NCBI GenBank assembly: GCA_019426215.1
Contig: CM033393.1
Location: forward strand, 48,548,645 to 48,612,644
Length of the DNA: 64,000 nt
From: Buddleja alternifolia
Lineage: Eukaryota > Streptophyta > Magnoliopsida > Lamiales > Scrophulariaceae
Direction: 5' to 3'
The translations under genes were made by a program, and so were the position numbers. Shown here in pieces: positions 22,991 through 35,075 of the stretch; positions within the stretch are counted from its first letter, which is position 1; every line of letters begins with the position of its first letter. A model generated the notes under the pieces. That model had not been told where the DNA came from. It made no database searches and saw only the letters and a program-made list of their open reading frames with translations.

Positions 22991-23546
22991 ATATATATAT
23001 ATATGTACTAAAATATTAATAATACATAACAACATGATCTTGGATAAGTTTCCAGTAGTTAATTAGATTTTGATGGCATCCTAGATATTGAGTACAAATA
23101 TCAAGATTTGTTAGGATCATATTTATTTTTAATGTGAATTGATAATAAATACTTTTCAAATATTTATATTGTAAAATATATGATTTAATTACTGCGTGAT
23201 TTAATTTACTACCCTTTTTGTTATTATTATTGACATGAAAGATCGGATATTGCATCTGAAGTAGTAGTAGTGGCCTAAATCAACTGTGGAACTTGAGAAG
23301 AACATTACAACATCTTTTCATTTTGGTAGAACATTTGTGGAACTTGAGAAGAAAACGTGACTACCAAATCAGCTGTGGTTGCATATTTTTTTGTCGTACG
23401 TAGGACGTGTAATAATGTAATATTAGACAAAACATACGCAATTCCAAGGGCCATCCCTTCTTAAAAGCCTGCACAATTCATTTTCTCTGTTTTTTCAATA
23501 TTACACTTGTCTAGCTCTAGCTCTAGCTCTAGCAAGAAAATTAATA
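22991..23546 (+). promoter_or_regulatory. Upstream region of the alpha/beta hydrolase gene
   Basis: AT-rich spacer. Just before the ATG is a short tandem repeat of TAGCTC at about 23511-23532, probably in the 5' leader. No TATA box stands out. Confidence 0.35.
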
Positions 23547-26500
23547 ATGGCATTTTCTGCAGCGCTCGGATTTCCCCTCTATCAATGTGTTACAACGAAA
23601 TTGTTGGCATTCAGAGTTTCCGGCGATGGCGGCGGCGGTGGTGATGGGTTTCCGTCTTTTCTCCCAAAGGAAGTTCACAATATCAAAGACCCTTTTGCTA
23701 GAACTTTGGCTCAGAGGATACAAAGGCTCCCTGTCCAGGTCTCTGTCTCTCTCTCTATCTCTCTAAAATAGATACAGACAAAAATGTATGTATTTAGTTG
23801 TTGAGTTTAGGACAAATCTATGCTGGATCTAGTCCAATGATCATAGTGTACCTCTTTCTCACCCATTATAGTGTATGTCAACACAGACAATTAGTGCGAA
23901 AGAGATATACACAGAATACACATTTGGACCGGCGGACGTAGATCTACCCTTGCGTTTATGTTTCAATTTGCAATTGCATGTACTTAGATTGCATGGAGAT
24001 GGTCTTAATTACTTCATTTTGCTTGTGATTATTTGGTTATGTTTCTTCTTTTTGTGTAAAGCTTTAAGTAGAAGCTAAAGTTTGATTATTTGATTATTTG
24101 CATGAAGGCTAAAGTTTACAGATTTGCTAATTTTTGAAGAAACACAACCCCATTTACTGTTTTAATTTTCCCCAGTGCCGCATCTGATATATATTTATGA
24201 TTTTATTCATATTAATTTGAGATTTAAATGAGTTATAAAAGTTGAATAATGACTGATTTAATTGTAAGTAATTGAGGAGTTTTAGATTTAGATTTTTTAT
24301 TTTTTTTTGTAATTATTATTTTGTTTTAAACTTTGGACAATGATAGATTTGTTACTTGGTGCTATTGTCTGCATCAAGATCTACTACGGCTCCTATATAT
24401 GATGTTTTTATTCAATTTGGAAGATCCCACTTATTTTTCTATTATTTGATTCTTATAAAGTAATTATTGTGAATATAAACTAAAACATGCTAGTAAAATT
24501 GAAGGTTGGATTTTCTGAGAGCTGCATAATGAGTAGCTGTGTGACACCAACTGTGCGAGGTGACGCGAATCCTGTGGTTCTTCTGCATTGCTTTGACAGG
24601 TTATAATTTATAGTCCATGCAATTAAATTTTTATATACTAATTTTTGCTTATTAATTCCGAAAATTTTTCGTTTTGAAGAAAGCTAATTTACTGCTGCAT
24701 TATTTAGCTCTTGCTTAGAATGGAGAAGTGCGTATCCGTTACTGGAAGACTATGGTTTGGAGGCTTGGGCAATCGATATTCTTGGATGGGGCTTCTCTGA
24801 CTTAGGTTCATTTGCACAATTCAATCCCACAACATCTTTGTTATTATTTTCATATCTTCAACTTACATATTTTTTTTTTGTTTTGCTAGAATTACGACCA
24901 CCTTGCGACGTAGCATCAAAGAGATACCACCTTTACCAGGTTTTCTTTTTATTTTCCAAATATATTTACTTAATAGCTTTGTGGGTTGGCATTTTTAACC
25001 TTTCAATAGATAATTTGTCACGGATATAAGAAGAGTTTGGTTCTCATTTTGTACTAAAAAATTGGTTACATATTTCTGAAAAATAGCTATGGAAGTCTCA
25101 CATTAAGAGACCGATGATTTTGGTTGGACCAAGCCTCGGTGCTGCAGTTGCAATAGATTTCGCTGTCAATTTTCCAGAAGCTGTAAGATTATTTCCCATC
25201 GAGATCTCATTACTTTATTGATCCAAATGTTTATGCAGTACTTTCTTTTTTCTGATTGGCAAATGTTTATGCACTACATAATAGAAAATACAACTTATGT
25301 TACAAGGCATAGTATTTCAATTTATTCTCTTTATGATGTATTGGATGCTTTGCAGGTGGATAAACTGGTTTTGATCAATCCAAATGTTTACGCAACCCGC
25401 TCGGGATTTACAAAAATACCGAAACTGGTGGCGTATGCAATGGTAAGATACTGCTTTGTGGGGACAGAATAAAATGCAGCGTCTATTGAGCTGCCTCCTT
25501 AATTAACAGCCTTTTAGATCAATTTGTTGTTCTACAAGTTAATATTTTTCTATTGTCGATTTCATCGGGCTATCTATAATATAATGTCCTCTTGTTCAGG
25601 CCTCTCTGCTGAAGAGCATCCCAATAAGATGGTATGCAAAAGTACTGGTTTTCGATGGCATATCGTTATCTAGGATCTTAGATTGGACAAATGTAAGTTT
25701 ATTATACACTACATATAACTCTAGCTATAATTCAAGTGATCCTAGAGAACCCGGGCCCTCCAAGTCCCTATAGTCGCAATCATTTGTGTAAATGTATGGC
25801 AGACCCCATGTGTGGGTCCAAATGACATGGATGGTTGTAATTGTTCTAGATTCTGATCCCGTGAAGACTCTAAGAATTACCTATAATTCCCAAAGTTTGT
25901 GTTTGGGTTGATGGATTTGTATTTGAGGATTGAATTTGAAGGAATGATTTCAAATGACTTCAAATTAATTGGATTTGAAATCCACCGTAGTAACTGAAAA
26001 AATAACTCAAAATAAGTTCCCAGGATTTGAAAAAACTTGAAATCATCCAGAGACAAACCCATTAACGTTGTCGATGAATTTGAGCAATGCTTTCAAATTC
26101 GTCAATCCAAATGCAACCTAAATGATTCTGCAATGTTGCCAACATTTGGTAAAATCCCAGTTATTGAGTTGTAGGTTAATATAATCTAACGTGTCTTTTC
26201 TCTAACCAATTAGGTGGGGCGCCTTCACTGTCTCTTGCCATGGTGGGAAGATTCTACGGTGAATTTTATGCTAAGTGGGGGGTATGATGTTTCCGGGCAA
26301 ATAAAAAAGGTAAAGGAAAATCTCATTCGCCAACTTTATATGTTTACTAAATATTGTACCTTTGTCTCTCAAAAATAGCATACTCGTTTTTCTGCCACTA
26401 GAACGCCTAAATTTAGCATTATCACCGGTAATAGTTGATTTTGTAATCTTTTCTAAAGGTATTTTACTTTTACTATGATTAGAAACTCTATATTTATAAA

Positions 26501-27119
26501 AAAATGCCACAATAATGGATGAAAGACGGGTTTATGCAATTTCATGTAAAGAAGCCTCTTGCATTCTGCAGGTGAAGCAAAAAGCTCTTCTTATCTGCAG
26601 TGAGCGCGATAAAATTGTTGATATTAAGTCTGCTGAGGTCAGTTCTTGTTCATTTCCTTTACGTGTTCAAAATTGTCGATAAAATTGTAGCCCCCTTCTT
26701 TTCTGTGATTTTTTAGCCAGATAACTTTTGTATAGCCGATTCAACAACTACTAAAATGTCTAGACATGAACAATTATTAACGAAAATAGTCCAAGTATTG
26801 TTTAATTAGTTCTGAGCTTGGAACCCAAGGAAGGGAGAAGAAAAAAGTACATATATTTGCAGCTAATTATTTGTGGTCTTGATATATCCATTGCTTAAAT
26901 ATTCACATTTTTTTTTGGTAATAGAGGCTGCAAAATGAACTTGCAAATGCAACTATGCAAAGGGTACCGAATTGTGGTCATATGCCTCACATTGATAAGC
27001 CAATAGTGATTGCAAATTTGATAGCTGATTTTGCTCGAAGTGGTACTAGTGCGAAGAGGCTGCCGGTTTCTTACTTTGTCAACGATCTCTCGTATATAGA
27101 AGAACGTACTGTTAAGTGA
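23547..27119 (+). CDS. Alpha/beta hydrolase, plastid-type, 10 exons, 355 aa
   Basis: Exons: 23547-23738, 24505-24599, 24708-24805, 24890-24939, 25087-25182, 25356-25442, 25600-25692, 26214-26309, 26572-26637 and 26925-27119. All junctions keep frame with GT-AG borders. The N-terminus is hydrophobic with Gly-rich residues and resembles a transit peptide. The oxyanion region is HCFDSS (92-97). The nucleophile elbow is GPSLG with Ser161. The acid is probably Asp282 in SERDKIV, and the base is His310 in CGHMPH, followed by the usual DKP helix. The fold and triad are those of plant plastid alpha/beta hydrolases related to epoxide hydrolases and pheophytinase. The substrate cannot be read from sequence. 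The acceptor at 24706-24707 was chosen because it restores the conserved SSCLEW stretch; a later AG would shift frame. No lesions are seen. Confidence 0.88.
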
Positions 27120-27656
27120 AGTATGAGAAGGAACATAACTAGAGACCTACAATATGTGTGTGTTAATATTGTATATGTATCCTAAATGCTATGGCTCGGA
27201 TTGTTTGTTTATGTTTTTGAGTAAATTTTCTGAATTTTTTTGGGGATATTTGTACTATGCTTGTTTGTGTGAAATTGATGTGATATTGATTGGGTTGTGT
27301 TTGTTTGCGGTTTTAGAAAATTGCTGGAATTAGGAAAATGTATCAAATTAAATGTGATTTATTGATATATAATGTGAAAAATGAGTTAGTTGTCTTAGTA
27401 ACGATTATATGATTTAAGAAATAGTAAATGAAGAAAGAGAAAATAAAGAATATATGGAGTATTTTAATGAGAGAAAGCGTAAGATGGATCTATTGGTCGA
27501 AAAGTAGTTATCTAAATGAAAAGTAAAAGTGAAATTTAAAGAAAATGTTTTTGGTTGAAACGGTGTAGTTCCAAAAAATAGGAGATTGTCCTAAAGAATA
27601 TAAACAAACAAGGCTTATGCTTCATATTGGTGTGGAGATTTTTTTTTGCATTTATT
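27120..27656. other. 3' flank of the hydrolase gene
   Basis: AT-rich noncoding. The ends of 27291-27614 are weakly inverted (TGTGTTTGTTTG against CAAACAAGGC), suggesting a decayed Tourist-like MITE, but no clear TSD is seen. Confidence 0.35.
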
Positions 27657-27888
27657 AGCTTTGTGGAATATCAATGAGTCAATCTCAGAAGCTCTATAGA
27701 TTTTGAGTTTTGATACGATTACAATTATTTATTTCGTTTCGTATGACATTCATTCACATGTGATTATATTAGAGCTTTGTGGAATATCAATGGGTCAATC
27801 TCAGAAGCTCTATAGATTTTAAGTTTCGATACAATCACAATTATTTGTTTCATTTCGTATGAAATTCATTCAAATGTGATTATATTAG
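27657..27888. repeat. Tandem duplication, 116-bp period, two copies
   Basis: AGCTTTGTGGAATATCAATG begins both 27657 and 27773, and the copies stay in register through GTGATTATATTAG, with scattered substitutions. It is noncoding, about 0.5 kb downstream of the hydrolase stop codon. Confidence 0.85.
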
Positions 27889-27964
27889 GTGTCGGGCCTA
27901 CCTAAAGATCACTCGGCTCGAGTGCTAGTTTTTCTGTATTGGTGTATCAAATCATATACAATTA

Positions 27965-29255
27965 GGGCGAATAGCAATTTACCTCCCTGTGAAATTTCGA
28001 AAATGCAAAAAAAACCCTGTGAAACAAAAAAGGTCAATTTAACTCCTTCAGTAATTTTTGGTAAAGCACACTGACTCCCTAAACAAATTTCACCTATATT
28101 CATTAATAAAAAGACCAAATTGCCCTTGCCTTTTATTTTTATTCATCTTCTTTCCCAATTCACCATCTTCCCAAAACCCTAACCCTCATACTCTTTTCCT
28201 TTAACACCATATTCATCCTCACCACCAACCATTCAAACTCAGGCCACCATATCAATCACCCACGCCACCACCGCCACCTGCATCTTATTCCGATCGCCGC
28301 CATCCCCAAGCGAGAAAACCCCTTAACGGAGTTGCCAAATCCGCCAACGCCATTGCTTGAGCACCCCCTTGACGAAGCCGCCATAGCCGCCGTCATCATT
28401 GCTCAAAGACACGCTTCCGCCGGAGTCACCAACCTCCCAAGTCTCAGACCCAGATCGCCAAAACCTCCACCACTCACCAAAACCAACCCATCTTTGAAAA
28501 GTTGGCCATCTCAAATCGACGCTGCTACTGCTGCAGTGCCACCATCCCCAGCCAAAGTGCTACCAGTCACCGTCCTCCCCACACTCACCAACGGCATCCG
28601 CCGCGTCCCTTGCTCGAACACCATCGTCATCATCGCCGTCGTCATCGCCTGTCGCCACCATCATCATCATCACCACCTTTGCCGCCGTCTGCCCTACCTT
28701 CCCCAACCTCCGCAGCTACCGCCTGGTTTCTCCTGCCCTCTGTTCACTCATCTTCATTGTGTATATATACATATATACACAAATAACATATATTGTGTAT
28801 ATATATATATATGTTATTTGTGTATATATATATATAAATATAATAACTTTATATTAATAAGTTTAATTATGTATTTAAGTTATAAAATTATATATTAATT
28901 ATAAAAGTTAAATATTAAAAAAATATATATAAAAGAAATTCATATAACTAGCTAAATCTGGACCATCCATCTCTATAAAAATGAATGGTTGATATTAATT
29001 TTATTGAATAAGATATATTTATTTAATCTCAACTGTTGATTTTTATCAGTTAGATCCAATGGTTATTAGATAGGGGTAAAATGGTCTTATTAAAGCAAAA
29101 AATTCATAATCACTCTCAAAATGCGCGAGTGGCACGCGTAGGAAGGTAAGATGCTTCATTATATTTTATTCAGGGAGTTAAATTGACCTTTTTTATTTTA
29201 CAGAAATTTTTTTGTATTTTCGAAGTTTCACAAGAGGTGAATTGCTATTCGTCTT
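27965..29255. mobile_element. Mutator-like element carrying a GC-rich segment (Pack-MULE-like)
   Basis: Terminal inverted repeats of about 90 bp share CGAATAGCAAT and TTCGAAAATGCAAAAAAA/TTCGAAAATACAAAAAAA followed by AAAAAAGGTCAATTTAACTC. Flanking direct repeats TACAATTA (27957-27964 and 29256-29263) match over 8 bp, with a ninth position mismatched. The interior 28141-28740 is sharply GC-rich and codon-like (Pro, Ala, His, Ser-rich), unlike its surroundings, with an open + strand frame at 28332-28898. That is the pattern of a captured gene fragment. A TA-rich palindrome lies at 28774-28829. The captured source is not recognised and no transposase is present. Confidence 0.6.
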
Positions 29256-29263
29256 TACAATTA

Positions 29264-30350
29264 TAGGTTCACCTCGTGCAACATGAAAACGGAAAGAGCT
29301 ATCAAATCATATTGGGGCAGAGTGAAACAAATGTATAGATAGAGTGATTGCGATAGAGAGAGTTTTAATTTATTTTTTTTGCACGTCAATTCTCTCTTTT
29401 GATATTCTAAATATCCATATATGATACAAAATTTTACATCATCATGCTACAATGTTTTGATGTTACGGTTAGTGTCGAAGTTTATTCACATAATTGCCCC
29501 GAGTCGTACTAAATTATGAGAATACTATTGGGGTTAATTAAGACTAATGCTATTTTAGATCAAGAATTAAAGTGGAGAATTATTTTTTAAAATAATTCGA
29601 TTAATAATAATTTGATTTATCTTTTATATTAGTCAAAACGATGGCGACATAATGTAATTTTCAACTTTTCAGACGCTTTGTAAGTTATCCATAGGCGGGG
29701 TGATATTTTGTCAAGTAACTTGTGTTTTTTTTACTATTTATATATATTGTACAAAAATACATAGATTAAATTCAAAGCTTATTGAAAAAATAAAAAATAT
29801 AATAAGTTTCTTATAATAACAATAATAATAATAACTAGTCGCGTGGGCACACTAAATGCGTGTGTGAGTAAATAAAAAATTTAATAAAAAATTCATTAAT
29901 ATGTGAGCATTTTATTTGAGGTTTTGTAAATAAATATAAATGAATTGAACAAATGATTAAAAAATTTGGGTGAAAAACAAAATGACAATATGACATAGGA
30001 GAGAGAGTGGGTGAGAGAGAGAATATAGTAAAAGTTGAGATAAGTGAAATAAGAGAGAGAATATTGGAAAAAAATTATTTAAAAATTATTTTTAAATTAG
30101 GGATAATTTAGTCATGACACTTCAAAACACACCAAAAATAATTATTCTAAGGTGTTTATGATTTATAAAAAAGTATATATAATGTGTAACTAAAAAAGGA
30201 ATCATCTCAAGGTCATATGGCGACTTTAACACCCGCAGAATTAAATAATCACCTTCCAATTTGGACTCGTGGCAACCAAATCGTCATTTTATTGAAACCA
30301 AAGATTCCTAAAACCATGCCCGCCGTTCCCGCCATCTCTGACTCAGGTGT
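29264..30350. other. AT-rich noncoding stretch
   Basis: Contains GA-rich repeats near 30000-30060. No coding region or RNA gene is supported. Confidence 0.4.
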
Positions 30351-30650
30351 GTAAACGAGCTGAATTGAGTCGAACAAAATATTGTTCAAGTTTATTTAAA
30401 ATACAATCGAGCTTCAAAATTTGTGTCTGAGTTTGAATATTAATCGGCCTGAGCTCAAAGGAATTTTAATTGAGCCGAACACGAATTAAGCTCGAATAAT
30501 TTGACCTTTTTTACTTTTTATTTTTATTTTTATTTTTTACTAATCGAGCCGAGCTCAAACTAAGTTTTAAAACTAACTAAACACAAAAAATTATTCAAAT
30601 TTAATTTAATATATTAACTATCCGAGCTCAAATTAGCTTTTGGGTCGAAC
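30351..30650. mobile_element. Fragment of a GTGTAAACGAGC-type hAT MITE
   Basis: Begins with GGTGTGTAAACGAGCTGAAT and contains repeated GAGCTCAAA, GAGCCGAAC and CGAGCCGAGCTC motifs, typical of a widespread plant hAT-derived MITE family. The right terminus and the TSD are not evident. It sits in the former promoter zone of the WDR12 relic. Confidence 0.4.
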
Positions 30651-30771
30651 TCTTGGTCCATTATTGCATTATTGAGTAATTTGATTCTTGTTTCACCAGT
30701 CCTCCGTTCTATCTACATTCTACTCTGCCCCCCTCTCTCTCTCTCTCTTTCTCACGCGGACGCTGTAGAAA

Positions 30772-33231
30772 ATGGATATTGACGGCGGCGGAGTCCTCGA
30801 GGCAATTCAAGTCCGCTTTGTAACGAAGCTACAAAGCGCCGCCAAACATCCACCTTCACTGCCAATCTCACGGGCAAAGGCCGTTCTGATATGGTTAACG
30901 ATCTCCTCAAAGCCGGTACTCATGTTTTGCCTTATTTTTCTCTTTTTCTCCTGTTTTTTCCACTTGCTGAAATTGGCTGAAATAAAGTAATCGAACAGAG
31001 TTTAATGAGTCTTCTTGACACCGGAATGTGCTACTGTTTGATTGATTTATCAGGAAATGCGGAGTGGAAAATCGCTGCTTTTGATTTTCTTATCGATGGA
31101 ATACTGGTTAGGGCATTTAAGCTGTGCAGGGGTGTACGCAAACCCGCCCAACCGCTCAACTCGAGTCTATCCGCCCAAAAAACGCCGGTTTAGAATTATT
31201 AAATAATAATGGCGGGTTGAAAATATTGCAACCCGCCACTTTCGGGTCGGGTGGTGGATTTAATAATTGTAACCCGCCTAACCCGTAACCCGACCGCTAA
31301 TCATTTATATTACAAGTATAAGTATATATAGTTAAAGATTAATACTAAACTTTGAAAACTATATATGCATATATACTCTCTAATAAGATTGATTTATTCA
31401 TATTCATGTAACATATTTTATTTTTTATTTGAGCAAACAAATTGACTCGTTTGAACACTTGTTTTCATTTGATTTGAACGAAAAATTTATATGTATATGT
31501 ATATTTTGATGATAAATTTACAAAAAATACTAATTTTAGAGTTTTTCACTCATTAGAAATCATGGTAATATGAATTTTTTATTTGATAACACCACTTATT
31601 TGTGTATTTTTTACCAACTCAATTTTTTTTAGTTAAATGTACAAAAAGTATAATAATTAATTTCTTACTTACTACTTATAACTAAAATTAAGTTGCAAAA
31701 ATTATAACTATAATTTGATAACCCGCCAACCCGCCCGTTAAAACATTAAATCCAACCGACCCGAACCGCTCGGTTTGAAAAGATAATTATGCACTTTCGG
31801 TTTGATATTTTGTCAACCCGCACATGTCGGGTCGGGTTAATTTTTTTTGTAAAACCGCTCGAACCCGACAGTCCGTGTACACCCCTAGCTGTGTGTATTT
31901 TCGCTTTTCTAAGGCAGTTGTAGTGCTCTGGTGCTTTCAGTTAAGATGAAAAATGAGTAGTTCATATGTAAGTAGAGTTTATGATGAACATATGCAATGC
32001 TTTGATGGACTCGTAAAATTGGACTTTCACGTAGTTTTCGTCTCAGAGCTGAAATTGACAGACTCTTGTGACTCTGGAATTTTAGTTATTCATTCTTTAC
32101 ATTTGTTAAACGATTAATTTGAGTGATGGCGATATGATTTCAGAGTTAGACGACTAGCCAGATAAAATAACCGTTGTTGCACGCTGACACTGTGTTTTGT
32201 TTCTTAAATGGCTCTTACAGTTTCGATACTAATCGATGGTTTTTAAATAATTACAGGAAGAAGTACTTGAAAATGAATACGTTAAAGCTGTAGCTCCAAG
32301 AAAAGAAGAAGAACCTTCTTTACACGACGATTGGATGGGTTAGTGCATTTGATGGTTCCGATGTTGGGAAAGTATTAAATCTGCAAAGAGTGTGCCGGAT
32401 ATGCGAGGTTGTCAAACACCCGTGAGTATTTGTAATATCCGTCCTCCTTAACTAATGACATGACATTATTTTTGGAACTCAATTGCGAGTGAAAACTTTT
32501 AGACAATTTTACAAATTAGAAGAATAACTGATCCATTTTAAAGAAAGTTTTAAAACGGTAAAATTGTTTATGTTATTGCATGCTAATCAGAATAAGTATT
32601 CAAATAATCATCATGATTGTCAAAGAAAACCCAAGGATGCAAATGTGTGTTCCTCTAGGTGACTGATGCCGATCGGTAATGCTGAGCTGTTTGTCTTATG
32701 TGATAGGTATAACGGGTTGCTATCTCTATGATGGTTGTGGAAGGTAACTTCGTAGATTTTTAATTTTTCCCTCCTTTACCTTTCTATTCGCTTCTCTATG
32801 CAAAATTTGACTAATATCATATAATGGCTCTTAGGATGTGGAGAGCTGCTGGAGTTTGTACACATGTATTAGATGGGCATTCTGGCCCCATTAGTTCAGG
32901 TTGTATTTTGAAGCCAAAAGATCCAAAGGAGGCTCATTTTTACACAATACAAGCGCTTTTTTTGTGTTGATTTTACCTTTATGTTAGTTAATGGTATTCA
33001 ATCGCTATACTTAATGTTATTAATTTGTTTCACAAGGACAAGGTACTATTCCAAACACCAACATCTCCACACTCGACTTAGTACTTAACCATATCATAAG
33101 TCTTGAATACTATAATTATCGTCAATTTAGGTATTATGTTCCGATTGGTGGAAAGATGATAGCGTGATTAGTGGTGATGTCGACGCAAAGCTTTGCATTC
33201 CTTCAGGGAATAACAGTGCAGTGATCCATAG
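30772..33231 (+). pseudogene. WDR12: Broken WDR12-like gene (ribosome biogenesis), introns retained
   Basis: Exon-like pieces at 30772-30914, 31054-31111, 32257-32421, 32707-32743, 32835-32958 and 33131-33231 read as a WDR12/Ytm1 protein: MDIDG start, NLE-domain pieces (VRFVTKL, AAFDFLIDGILVR), the diagnostic AVAPRKEEEPSLHDDW, then WD-repeat pieces (GCY, DGCGR, GVCTHVLDGHSGPISS, VLCSDWWKDDSVISG). Damage: an apparent 1-nt loss near 30844, a 4-nt gain near 32333-32337, about 15 residues missing between the second and third pieces, and most middle WD repeats absent. Introns and a CT-rich leader are kept, so this is a decayed duplicate and not a retrocopy. WDR12 acts with PES1 and BOP1 in 60S maturation, so a functional copy must lie elsewhere. 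A hAT-like MITE interrupts it, and another lies just downstream. Confidence 0.8.
31128..31886. mobile_element. hAT-like MITE with AACCCG repeats, 759 bp
   Basis: The left end AGGGGTGTACGC and the reverse complement of the right end AGGGGTGTACAC are inverted repeats. The flanks AGCTGTGC (31120-31127) and AGCTGTGT (31887-31894) match at 7 of 8 positions. Subterminal zones are dense in AACCCGCC and CGGGT motifs on both sides, as in hAT elements. It has no transposase and lies between exon-like pieces two and three of the WDR12 relic. Confidence 0.75.
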
Positions 33232-33366
33232 GTATATTTCTTGATCATTTCTGGCTCATTGCTATGTAGGATATGAACTTCTTTTCTGTGTATGCATTTT
33301 GACAAAATTTGATTATTATTATTATTATTATTAAATGTCAAACAATGACAACTGCTGTATGTAAGG

Positions 33367-33866
33367 CTATGTTGCACAGACACGGACACGTAGACACGGA
33401 CACTGCACGACACGGACACGGGACACGGACACGGCTGCCCATATTTTTTTTATATATATAATATGTTATAAACTTATGAGTAATTGAACACCTATTAGAC
33501 AATAATCAACAATTCAACAACTTATTAATAACAACCTATATATATATATACATATATTCACTATTTGTATATGAGCAACCTATTTTTATACAAAATAACA
33601 ACTTATTAATGATAATGCTTCTGTAAACTATAAAACTTCATCTATATATAATTACACATATATATATATAAATACATTTATATTAAAAATATAAAAAAAA
33701 TGCAAAAAATCAGCCCGAAGTGTACTGCCCGTGTCCTAGTTTTATTTAATTATTTTTAATTCTGGCCACACCGTTGCCGTGTCCGACACGTCCCGGTGCC
33801 GTGTCCGTGTCCGAAGTATGTCAAACACTGTACGGGGTGATTTTTACACGTGTCCGTGCATCATAG
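33367..33866. mobile_element. hAT-like MITE with CACGGACACG repeats, 500 bp
   Basis: An exact 8-bp TSD ATGTAAGG lies at 33359-33366 and 33867-33874. The left end CTATGTTGCACAGACACG and the reverse complement of the right end CTATGATGCACGGACACG are inverted repeats. Multiple CACGGACAC/GTGTCCGTG units crowd both ends and the middle is AT-rich. A degenerate relative is at about 18812-18985. It is non-autonomous. Confidence 0.85.
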
Positions 33867-33874
33867 ATGTAAGG

Positions 33875-34928
33875 TATAAAATTACAGTCTCGATCAGATG
33901 CGTGATAAACAATTTATCTTGTCAGAAGAGCCTGCATGTCCAAAATATTAATAAAGAAAAGAAAAGGCGAAACAAACACGAGTATAAATCTCAATTTTCC
34001 ATATGCAATCGTTTTTAGAAATTCTGCATTACTTCATAATATACTACTATTTTTCAGAGGCGTTATATAAATCATTTATATGCAAACCCTTGCCAACCCC
34101 GTTTTTGTGTATCTGATGGGGAATAATGTGCTTCAAAAGCTACTTCTGCATTGGTTCGCCGTATTAGTCAATTACTAACAGTTAGTCTGGTTTGAATATT
34201 TGGGTTCTCATTGGTTTTGTTCAGTTGAAATAATCAAACTTTTGATGCATTTCAGGATTATAATTGCTGCTGTGGGGAAATACTTTGATCCCAAAAGTTC
34301 TGGTGCCGATGCTAGGTGAGTGATCTAGCTCAAATCCAGGGGATACGGATTCAATCAGCTTGAGAGGATCGAATCGTATTACTAGTAGGGTGATAGATAT
34401 CATAGACTGCAGTCGGTTATAACTAAGCTACCTACGTACGAGTTTACGATCAAGTCAATCGTAGTTCAATAGATAAATATGAAGCCTGGGTCGTTACTCG
34501 ATTATACAATTCTAACTCCCAAATTTATATGTAAAGGAAAGTACTTCTAAGTCTATAGACTCGTTACTATGGATATACGAGGCTAAAGGTAGAAAGATTA
34601 TTCTTTAGATTCCAATCCCTATTAAATGAAGTGAGGAGGTATTTATAGCACATACAGATTTACAACTAGTTTTTTAGGATAATGGCATTTGGCAATATTG
34701 GACGGTGGAAAGTACGGGTTGTGGGCTCGGGTCAAACGAACGCCTGACTCGTTACTGTTACTTAGCGCGGATCCTCATCCATTTAGCGGGTTTTGGGCTT
34801 GTATTGGGCTCTGGGTTCTCACACTATTATTATGAGCCTAAATATCATATTTTGGTATATCAGTGAGGTATCTCACAATTCGATTCTCGCTGTTTCGCGA
34901 ACCATGAACACCCCACGTGGCATATTTA
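33875..34928. other. Noncoding stretch downstream of the WDR12 relic
   Basis: A 60-bp interval at 34256-34315 is flanked by a good acceptor (TTTCAG) and donor (GTGAGT) and is open in one frame, so it may be another exon relic, but I do not recognise it. Around 34630-34870 a TATTTATAG motif and GGGCT-rich sequence hint at a degraded LTR. Confidence 0.35.
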
Positions 34929-35072
34929 GGCTATGTTTGATTCGTGGATTCTAGAACAAAAAAACGGAAATATTTTCATCCAGACATATAATTGTACATG
35001 TTGCTTCACTTTTTTAATTCTTTCCATTTTCCTGTCATTTTTGTCACCAAAATCCACGAATCAAACATGACC
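34929..35072. mobile_element. Tourist-like (PIF/Harbinger) MITE, TTA target duplication
   Basis: The ends are inverted repeats of about 22-28 bp: the left reads GGCTATGTTTGATTCGTGG and the reverse complement of the right reads GGTCATGTTTGATTCGTGG. TTA flanks both sides (34926-34928 and 35073-35075), the target duplication of PIF/Harbinger elements. The total is 144 bp, with no coding capacity. Confidence 0.85.
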
Positions 35073-35075
35073 TTA

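Noticed and set aside
28332..28898. 188-codon frame as a real host gene
   Set aside because: It lies within a Mutator-like element, is low-complexity Pro/His-rich and ends in TA-rich repeats. I treat it as captured or spurious coding sequence.
34256..34315. A further WDR12 exon
   Set aside because: Splice-like borders are present but the translated 20 residues do not resemble WDR12. Kept only as an unassigned exon-like segment.
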